Source: Okeania sp. SIO3I5
GTDB lineage: Bacteria; Cyanobacteriota; Cyanobacteriia; Cyanobacteriales; Microcoleaceae
Direction: 5' to 3'
Assembly (NCBI RefSeq): GCF_010672085.1
Contig: NZ_JAAHHT010000042.1
Location: forward strand, 1-57,502
DNA: 57,502 nucleotides
Of this stretch, positions 44,808-51,339 are shown in pieces. A model generated the notes under the pieces. The model was not told where the DNA came from, did no database searches, and worked only from the letters and a program-made list of their open reading frames with translations. A program made the translations under genes and the position numbers. Each line of letters begins with the position of its first letter. The first letter of the stretch is position 1.

Positions 44808-44846
44808 AAGAAAAATCCGGCGATCCTCATGGCGATCGCCGGATTT
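44808..44846 (-). terminator. Strong rho-independent terminator of the RHH gene
   Basis: AAATCCGGCGAT/ATCGCCGGATTT (12-bp perfect stem, 10-nt loop) followed on the minus strand by a T5 run. It begins 4 nt past the stop at 44850, which supports that stop (the -1 frame) being the real end of the gene. Confidence 0.9.
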
Positions 44847-44849
44847 ATA

Positions 44850-45049
44850 CTATTCAATTGTTGATGCACCTAAGACCCTTGTTATTCCATCAATATCTTT
44901 TCTCAATTGCTCCATTTCTGGTTGAACATCAAGGGCGAACTGTTCATGTTCATTTAGCCTTGAAATCAATCTGCTTCGGTGATCTGCCACATATTTAGCG
45001 TATTTTTTCTCTAGTAGTTCCAGACGGCAGGCTAATTTTTTAAAAAGTT
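44850..45049 (-). CDS. Coiled-coil extension of the RHH protein (-1 frame)
   Basis: This frame gives about 63 residues of coiled coil (LACRLELLEKKYAKYVADHRSR, then LNEHEQFALDVQPE) directly after the RHH stop and ends at a terminator. Joining requires a -1 shift at TTTTTAAAAAAT, a classical slippery site (T TTA AAA, A AAA AAT). Either a programmed frameshift or a missing base. Confidence 0.5.
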
Positions 45050-45259
45050 CAAGCAGGCTTCCTTGGTCAAGGAAATTTCTTTGCTCGAAGCTGAAAGGGG
45101 TATGTGTTCCCTCAATATTTGCTCCACCACCTCGGAGCGACTGACTCCTGTCTTTTTCTTCTGTTCCTCTAAATATTGGATGCTCACCGGGGTTAAAGCA
45201 ATAGATATTTTTTGTTTGGCCTCCCCATGATGGTGATTCCCCACTCTTGCTCTTGTCAT
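45032..45259 (-). CDS. Ribbon-helix-helix (CopG-like) repressor
   Basis: 75 residues from the ATG at 45259 (GAGGAAA 8 nt upstream; the upstream TTG at 45265 is unlikely). KQKISIALTPVSIQYLEEQKKKTGVSRSEVVEQILREH is a clear RHH: strand, helix, G-x-S-R-S-E helix. Divergent from the replication operon, so it probably represses that promoter. The stop lies in a slippery sequence, see 44850-45049. Confidence 0.75.
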   Translation of the reverse strand: MTRARVGNHHHGEAKQKISIALTPVSIQYLEEQKKKTGVSRSEVVEQILREHIPLSASSKEISLTKEACLNFLKN

Positions 45260-45442
45260 TATCAATTTCCTCGTTTTGCTCCATGATACAATACCTTTTT
45301 CATCTCACGCATTCTTACTATAAGAATAACACAATTTTGCAGTAGGAATAAAAAAATCACAAAAATCCTTATACAACAAAGGCTAAGAGTGTATTTTCTC
45401 ACTCCAAAAGAATATATAGGATAAATTTGTACTCCTACCCTG

Positions 45443-45471
45443 TTGACAATATTATGTTACATTACTACTAT
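45443..45471 (+). promoter_or_regulatory. Sigma70-type promoter of the replication operon
   Basis: TTGACA (45443-45448), 17 nt, TACTAT (45466-45471), ahead of the hairpin-rich leader and the 45982 gene. It faces away from the RHH gene. Confidence 0.7.
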
Positions 45472-45477
45472 AGATAA

Positions 45478-45865
45478 TTAATTGCTACTGCAAAGTCAAG
45501 TAGGAGGTGGCCTGCCAAATGGGCGAAGCACAGTTCCTTGCCAGAGGTTGAGGCTTAAAAGGCAAGGACTGTGGACTAAATGATTCGTACCTAATACATA
45601 CGTCGTAAATTTTCTTTCCACAGGAATTCTACATACATTCCTACCGCAAAACGAGGTGGCCAAATATTAGCGCAACATCCGCGCTATGGACATTCCATTT
45701 ATTAGCAGTCTCACCTAGCTGCTTTTCCCCTTCCAGGAGAAGAGTCGTTTAGTGAGGCTGCCAACAGATGGCCTCAATTCTCAGTATCAAAGGAGGTGAA
45801 CTAACAAAATTCTGAACTTACCCAGCTCACATTTTTGTCTCCTAACGTGAACCTGGCTAAGTTAC
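45478..45865 (+). ncRNA. Candidate structured leader RNA or ncRNA
   Basis: No long ORF. Multiple hairpins in order: CACAG-t-TCCTTGCC/GGCAAGGACTGTG (45529-45573); AGGAAT/ATTCCT (45622-45642); TAGCGC/GCGCTA (45668-45686); AGCAG/CTGCT (45704-45723); CTTTTCC/GGAGAAG (45722-45742); GAGGC/GCCTC (45754-45775); AACTTA-CCAG-TCAC / GTGA-CTGG-TAAGTT (45815-45863). More GC-rich than neighbours. Lies between a good promoter and the 45982 gene; may be a long 5' leader or an independent RNA. A 10-codon ORF with AGGAGG sits at 45519. Confidence 0.55.
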
Positions 45866-45981
45866 TTTAAAACTTCTGATTTTTCAGTCTATTTTTCGTG
45901 AAGCCTATCTCTTGTAGGGGTATCCATAGTGTTGCTCCTACCTTCTTATCAACCTAAAAAAAAACAATTTGGAGGTATCAA

Positions 45982-46287
45982 ATGGAAAATGAGTTATCGA
46001 AGCAAGAAGACTTTAGCGTCCCTATCGCTATCTTAAAAGATGCTATCAAACATAGCCATGCAGAGTGTGATAAGGCTTTTGAGCTATTCAAGGCGATTGC
46101 CCCTTCATTGTGGGAGAAATACAATAATTTCCCCGCTCCAGAATTTGAAGAGGCAGTAAGAAATGCTGCTCAGTTTTGTGTGCTTGCATCGGTAGGTTTT
46201 AATCATCATGCACAGCACCGAGACATTGTTATGGGTGTTTTAGAAGGACAAGTCTTTGAAAAGCTCAAGAAGAGTGTGAAAATTTAA
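45982..46287 (+). CDS. Unknown helical protein, first gene of the replication operon
   Basis: 101 residues, start after GGAGG (8 nt). Mostly helical, slightly acidic (ILKDAIKHSHAECDKAFELF). No family recognised. The long structured leader lies upstream. Confidence 0.65.
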   Translation: MENELSKQEDFSVPIAILKDAIKHSHAECDKAFELFKAIAPSLWEKYNNFPAPEFEEAVRNAAQFCVLASVGFNHHAQHRDIVMGVLEGQVFEKLKKSVKI

Positions 46288-46329
46288 AACACCCAACCTT
46301 CTCGTCAACCTTAAATAAGGGAAAACCAA

Positions 46330-46671
46330 ATGAAAATATTTCTAGCACTAGCCGAATTCCCGATGGAATTGATGACAGACGATTGTAACTTGCGCGTGGC
46401 AACGGGCGTAAGTAGCCAAATGATAGAAAATTCTCGGGAAGTAATTCCGCTGTTAGATGACAGTAATTCACACTTACTGAAAATATTAACAGCAAAAATC
46501 GGGAACTTTTCCATAGATGATGATCGAGAGGAAGCACTAGAGACTGGTGATAATATTATTGTCGCTTCCTTCTCTGGGGCAATCCCCGGAGTCAAAGACT
46601 CCTATACCAAGGAAGAAGTGAGCAACTGTGACGTAGATTTTACACGCTTCATCTTTGAAGAAGCAGCTTAA
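46330..46671 (+). CDS. DUF1874/B116-like viral protein (tentative)
   Basis: 113 residues. MKIFLALAEFPMELM, the helix around HLLKILTAKIG, GDNIIVASFSGAIPG and YTKEEVSNCDVDFTRF match the strand-helix-GD-strand-helix-strand order of the DUF1874/STIV-B116 family (some members are ring nucleases, AcrIII-1). The catalytic His position of AcrIII-1 is not conserved (Asn or Ser here). Related to residues 1-115 of 37759-38559. Tentative. Confidence 0.4.
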   Translation: MKIFLALAEFPMELMTDDCNLRVATGVSSQMIENSREVIPLLDDSNSHLLKILTAKIGNFSIDDDREEALETGDNIIVASFSGAIPGVKDSYTKEEVSNCDVDFTRFIFEEAA

Positions 46672-46693
46672 AACTAACTTTTAGCTATCTTTT

Positions 46694-46724
46694 GCTACTT
46701 AGCCAAATTTACTGGCTAAGTAGC
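46694..46724 (+). terminator. Perfect 12-bp hairpin after 46671
   Basis: GCTACTTAGCCA/TGGCTAAGTAGC, 7-nt loop, 22 nt after the stop. No T-run. Could attenuate read-through to the methylase locus. Confidence 0.55.
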
Positions 46725-46796
46725 TACTACTCAACTCGCTCAAAACGCCAGTATATACCACTGAAAATACCGTACAACTATCCCACATACAGAAAA

Positions 46797-47213
46797 ATGA
46801 CCAAATTAGAACTATTTGCAGAAAAACGCGCCAATTTACTCACAGAGCAAGAAACACTGAAGAATCAGGCCGAACAAATCAACCTCCAACTGCAGAAAAA
46901 CGACCAATATTTGGTTGAAATGTGTGAGCGGGAGGAAAAAGCAGCCTACTACGTCCAGATGTTGCTAGGTGTCGTCTCCGAAGACTCTGAGATAGATATT
47001 ATCTGTCAGAAGTTGAAGGAAAAAACTGCTGAAACTTCTGGTGGTTTGACTCAAACTCCTGTTGATCAACTACTAAATCTTGGAATAGGCATTGAACTCA
47101 ATAAGTCACAGGCAGAATCCCCATTGGTTTATAAAACTTACAAAACCCCTGAGACTGTGCCCCTAGAAAATAATATTGAAACAGTAGAAGTTGCGGGGGG
47201 GGGACACTGGTGA
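46797..47213 (+). CDS. Coiled-coil N-terminal part of the split methylase locus
   Basis: 138 residues from the ATG at 46797 (the frame opens 35 codons earlier). Long coiled coil (KLELFAEKRANLLTEQE, NLQLQKNDQYLVEM), then a disordered linker ending TPETVPLENNIETVE. The stop comes right after a G9 run (47194-47202); the linker style continues in the next frame, so this may be the N-terminus of a larger protein. Confidence 0.6.
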   Translation: MTKLELFAEKRANLLTEQETLKNQAEQINLQLQKNDQYLVEMCEREEKAAYYVQMLLGVVSEDSEIDIICQKLKEKTAETSGGLTQTPVDQLLNLGIGIELNKSQAESPLVYKTYKTPETVPLENNIETVEVAGGGHW

Positions 47214-48456
47214 ATTAGATGCGACCCCTGAGACGCCTTCAGGAAAAGTTAACGAGAGGGATACAGGTGAATTAGATGCGACCCCTGAGACGCCTTCAGG
47301 AAAAGTTAACGAGAGGGATACAGGTGAATTAGATGCGACCCCTGAGACGCCTTCAGGAAAAGTTAACGAGAGGGATACAGGTGAATTAGATGCGACCCCT
47401 GAGACGTCTTCACTCCCCCTCCTGGAGATTACATGGAGTAAGGAGATAAGCCCTGATGCTTGGGAGATTGTCAAAAACAATAGGTCAGAGTTCAAATCTG
47501 AATATAAAGGTTTTGAAATCCATCTGGTTCAGCATTCAGGGTACGAGTATCAGGTGGTCCTGTACCAGCCTGAAACTTTGACAAGATTCCAGAGTGAGGT
47601 ATTGCCCGACAACGAAAAAGACTGCTTTCACGCAGCAAAAGACTACATTAATTCTCTGATGACATCCCCAGGGGCACGCGTGGAGCCTTTACCCAAACCT
47701 GAAGTGAATAATGTCGAGCCAGTGGATTTAACTTCTATGACAGAAGTTACGGGAGGAGGAACTGATGATTCCGGTGGAGCCTATAAATGGGAAAAAATCA
47801 CAGATGAACAAAATATCGAGGCGATAGAGAACAATAATGAGATGGATTTTAAATACAGAGATTTTGATATCTACCTTCTGAAAACCCAAGAGGAGCAAAA
47901 GCTTTGTCTAATCAATACTTACTCATCCCCCGTAGAGGCATATCAGCGCCAAGTAAGTGATTCAGAGCTGCTAAGTAGTTCCGATGAGGGGACATATGAA
48001 CCCTGGACAGAAATAGCTGTCAGTTATATTGATTTTCTTACAACCTCCCCAGGGGGAGGAGGGCAGCCTCCTGGTTCGACACCTCAGCCCGAAGAGATTC
48101 ATCTCAATACAGCAGAAGTTACGGAGAAGGGCAACGAGGGGAACAATGGTGATTCTGAATGGAAAGAAATCACAGGTGAACACGTCGAGAGGATAGAAGA
48201 TGACAATGTTCCATCTTTTCAGTATAAAAACTTCAACGTCTATCTGTTGACGCGCGACGAAGGTTCCTATGAAGTGATTTATATAATTGACATTGAATCA
48301 GACGAGCCAGAAGGATATCAGCGTATGTTCACCACGGAAGACAGAGAAATGGCTTCTGATGCCGAGGAATTCTTTGATTACTTGAGACAAACAGCAATTG
48401 ATTATATCAATTCAGGGTTCTTGAAACAAACTGCTCCTACATCCCCAAAGAACTAG
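47191..48456 (+). CDS. Repeat protein with three ~90-residue domains, in +1 frame after a G9 run
   Basis: Opened from TTG at 47191. Residues ~4-80 are ~3.5 copies of a 19-residue linker (DTGELDATPETPSG...), then three paralogous domains (ITWSKEISPDAWEIVK, YKWEKITDEQNIEAIE, SEWKEITGEHVERIE; each with an F/Y-K-x-F-x-I/V-x-L core). Ends at a TAG immediately after C-CCA-AAG at 48444-48450. Likely not translated alone; probably a middle section of one long protein. Function unknown. Confidence 0.6.
   Translation: MRGGDTGELDATPETPSGKVNERDTGELDATPETPSGKVNERDTGELDATPETPSGKVNERDTGELDATPETSSLPLLEITWSKEISPDAWEIVKNNRSEFKSEYKGFEIHLVQHSGYEYQVVLYQPETLTRFQSEVLPDNEKDCFHAAKDYINSLMTSPGARVEPLPKPEVNNVEPVDLTSMTEVTGGGTDDSGGAYKWEKITDEQNIEAIENNNEMDFKYRDFDIYLLKTQEEQKLCLINTYSSPVEAYQRQVSDSELLSSSDEGTYEPWTEIAVSYIDFLTTSPGGGGQPPGSTPQPEEIHLNTAEVTEKGNEGNNGDSEWKEITGEHVERIEDDNVPSFQYKNFNVYLLTRDEGSYEVIYIIDIESDEPEGYQRMFTTEDREMASDAEEFFDYLRQTAIDYINSGFLKQTAPTSPKN
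47201..47406 (+). repeat. 57-bp in-frame tandem repeat (about 3.6 copies)
   Basis: Exact 57-bp units, GCGACCCCTGAGACG at 47221, 47278, 47335 and 47392. Encode a 19-residue linker; copy number is likely variable. Confidence 0.9.
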
Positions 48457-50186
48457 AGCCATCCACAGAAAACACGGAATCTACCACCCCAGTAGATTCT
48501 GGTTTAGATGGCTTGAAATATCTGCATGATGGGGAGGATTTGACTGTGGCATTTTGGAAAAATGCAGATTCAAAAGTCCCCAAAGAGAGTAGGGGGTATA
48601 TTCTAGAAGCTCACTTGAGTATGCTTTACGCGCCTCGCAGGGACAAAGTTCACGCACACACAACTATAATTCTGTGGTGGGATTCTTGTCACGGCGAAAT
48701 TTGGAATACAAATGATAAGCGATCGTACAGGCTATTCTATTATAGTCAGTCCTATATAGGGATTAAATGTAAGCCAGAATCCAAGAGATGGCAAAAATCT
48801 ACCAATAAAACCTCTGAATCAGCTCAGGAGATTTTTGAGAAAATCAGAGGGGCGATTGATGCAGGCTATCGGCCAGGGGATACACAAGGCGAGGAACACG
48901 GGCATCACCAACTTTCTCTGGAACTATCTCGAACCGATAAGCAGGTTAACTCGGACTGTTGGTACACACCACCACAAATAGTCGAATTAGTACGAGAAGT
49001 CCTGACGACTATCGACCTAGATCCCTGTGCCGACGAGAGAAAACATATACCAGCAAAATATCACAAAACCATAAGAGAGGATGGACTTGCTTGCGCGTGG
49101 CACGGCAAAGTATTCATCAATCCACCCTATAGTTGCCCTGGTAAATGGATCAAAAAACTGGTTGAAGAGATTGATAGTGGCAATGTTACAGAGGCAATAG
49201 CTTTATTACCGGTGGCAACCGATACGAAGTGGTTTGAACCACTGTGGAATCAATCCATCTGTTTTTGGAAGGGGCGGATTAAGTTTCTAGATGTTAACTA
49301 CCAACCTAAAGCACCCGCGCGACAGTCGCATTGTCTGGTTTATTGGGGAGAAAATGTTGAGGGGTTTTACCAAGTATTCGGTAAATACGGAGAAATAACT
49401 TGTCCGCCACTGGAGCGATCGCCCCTGTCTGATATCGAAGAAATTTATGTCGATTCTGAATTAATTATCGGCCTCTGGGAAGATGCAAATCTTAAGGAGC
49501 AGGACAAGAATAAGCGTAAAGACTTATTACTTAATGCAACTGACACGGTGGGGCACTACCCAGAGAGGTTGCAAATTTTGTGGTGGGATTCTTGCCATGG
49601 AGAAGCTTGGATACCTATAGAATCGAAATCAACACATAGATTTTTTTGTGTTACGGAGAATTATATAGGAATCAAAACAGTTCTCTCTGGAAAAACCTGG
49701 CAGCGTTCTAATCAGAAATCGTCAAAATTAGCTCAAAAGATTTTTGATGCACTATCAAGTCCCCTCAAGAAGTACCGACCTGGGAAGACTAAGGCCGAGA
49801 TAGACAAGCGGAATCAGAAAATTTCTGATATGTGCAAGTCAGAAAGGGAAGCTGAGGCAAAAAGGAGAAGAGATAAGCAGGTTAGAGATGAAATCCACTC
49901 ATCTCTAATGGATTTCTGCTCATTGCGGACAACTGAAATACGCTATTCTTTCCCAACATTTGAGATTTTCCCACAAGAAATTTCTGATGACGAGTTCAGG
50001 CTAATAACTTGTGGATTCCCTAGTATGCCAAATTTCTACATAACTCACTTGAGAGATGACTCGGATTCAAAATACACACAATTTAAAGTTGAATTTGATG
50101 AGAAAAAATACTGGGAAAAATCATTGCTGCCAATCCTGAAGTGTATAACTGGGGAGTTGGAAATCAGGTTGAGAAAGGTCGCTTGA
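48445..50186 (+). CDS. DNA N6-adenine methyltransferase (phage Dam-type) with flanking repeat domains
   Basis: The best defined part opens at TTG 48513 but the frame is clean from 48445, right after the -1 slippery site. A ~110-residue domain (ILWWDSCHGEIW) precedes, and a similar one (ILWWDSCHGEAW) follows, the methylase core: WYTPPQIVELV, DLDPCAD, VFINPPYS (catalytic NPPY at 49119-49130), ALLPVATDTKWF and FLDVNYQPKAPARQSHCLVYW. This matches phage Dam-type N6-adenine methyltransferases. A charged C-terminus follows. Part of the replication operon; it may protect element DNA from restriction. Confidence 0.85.
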
Positions 50187-50193
50187 AATAGTT

Positions 50194-50323
50194 ACAGGAG
50201 TGTTTATCAAGACACTCCTGTGAATCCTAGAAAATCACAAATAAATCAATGACAACATATCTTGTCATTGATGCATTCCTTATGTACATAGCAATTCACG
50301 CTTACATTCACATCATCGTGAAT
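50194..50323 (+). other. Three strong hairpins in tandem between methylase and Gp37-like genes
   Basis: ACAGGAGTGT/ACACTCCTGT (50194-50221), ATCAATGACAA/TTGTCATTGAT (50245-50272, 11 bp), ATTCACG/CGTGAAT (50294-50323). The first may end methylase transcripts; the others could be processing, attenuation or protein-binding sites. Confidence 0.65.
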
Positions 50324-50343
50324 GCAGAGGTTGAAGAGAAATA

Positions 50344-51114
50344 ATGGGAGATACAAAAATTCAATGGACATCCTATACCTGGAATCCAGTTACGGGGTGT
50401 ACGAAGGTCAGTCCTGGCTGCGCAAATTGCTACGCGGAACGTCTTGCCAACACAAGGCTTAAACGCTATTACCCTCAAGGATTCCACAAGATAACCTTAC
50501 ACCCAGGTCGGCTGGATCAACCATTTGAGTTTAAAAAGTCCAGAGAAATATTTGTCAACTCAATGAGCGATTTGTTTCACCAACAGGTCCCTGATCGCTT
50601 CATTCTACAAGTTTTTGAAACCATCAAAAACTGCTCTCAGCACAACTTTCAAGTCCTGACAAAGAGAGCTGAAAGGATGCAAAGGTTTATGTCTCGAATG
50701 TGGGTAGATGGTGGTGTACCAATGTTAAATGGTAACAGCTTCTCACTAGATGGTGAAGAGTCAACCCATAAAGGTTGGGATAACCTCTGGCTAGGTGTCT
50801 CGGTGGAAAGTCAGGACTTTATACACCGCGTTGATCATCTAAGAGAAACTCCTGCTAGTATCCGGTTCTTATCTTGTGAACCGTTATTGGGTCCTTTGAA
50901 TCTCAATTTAGAAGGTATTGATTGGGTGATCGTTGGCGGCGAATCAGGCCCAAAATACCGATCTATCAATCTAGACTGGGCACGAAGCATCCGCGACCAA
51001 TGTAAGGCAGCAGGAGTGCGATTTTTCTTTAAGCAGGTAGGAGGCAAAACTTCCAAGGCCGGTGGGCGATTGTTAGACGGAGTTGAATGGAATGAAAAAC
51101 CAAATTTATTTTGA
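50344..51114 (+). CDS. Phage Gp37/Gp68-family (DUF5131) three-Cys protein
   Basis: 256 residues. IQWTSYTWNPVTGCTKVSPGCANCYAE: Cys19, Cys26 and Cys29 in C-x6-C-x2-C, with N-P-V near the start and later VIVGGESGPKYR, the signature of the Gp37/Gp68 (DUF5131) family, thought to be radical-SAM-like. The length is normal. Upstream GAAGAG. Role unknown; often found in phages and plasmids. Confidence 0.85.
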   Translation: MGDTKIQWTSYTWNPVTGCTKVSPGCANCYAERLANTRLKRYYPQGFHKITLHPGRLDQPFEFKKSREIFVNSMSDLFHQQVPDRFILQVFETIKNCSQHNFQVLTKRAERMQRFMSRMWVDGGVPMLNGNSFSLDGEESTHKGWDNLWLGVSVESQDFIHRVDHLRETPASIRFLSCEPLLGPLNLNLEGIDWVIVGGESGPKYRSINLDWARSIRDQCKAAGVRFFFKQVGGKTSKAGGRLLDGVEWNEKPNLF

Positions 51115-51270
51115 AATCCCTGTGATCGAGGGAGTAGGGCTGAATTACCTGGGTTCTTTTCTTTCCCGCTTTGATGTCAAAGGGGAGGATGACCAGGCTG
51201 TGAGCGATCGAGACAATATATAACGATAGCCACTGTGGGAGTTTGAGAGACGCTCCTGCGGTGGCCAGAT

Positions 51271-51313
51271 AAACAGAACGAGGAGCTACCCTAATAGCTC
51301 CTACGGTCTGTTT
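51271..51313 (+). promoter_or_regulatory. Two-stem hairpin before the primase start
   Basis: AAACAGA ... TCTGTTT (7 bp) outside AGGAGCTA ... TAGCTCCT (8 bp), ending 26 nt before the primase ATG. Possible translational control or operator. Confidence 0.6.
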
Positions 51314-51339
51314 GAGGATAAAGTAACTTTTGATTTGAG

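Noticed and set aside
45050-45284. N-terminal part of the 144-residue minus ORF
   Set aside because: Overlaps the clear RHH frame; only the C-terminal 60 residues (after the slippery site) look real.
47201-47406. Tandem 57-bp repeats as a CRISPR array
   Set aside because: Units are contiguous with no unique spacers, and in frame with a gene. No cas genes in the window.
47163-47495. Minus ORF with FPEGVSGVASNSPVSLSLT repeats
   Set aside because: Antisense of the 57-bp tandem repeat coding region.
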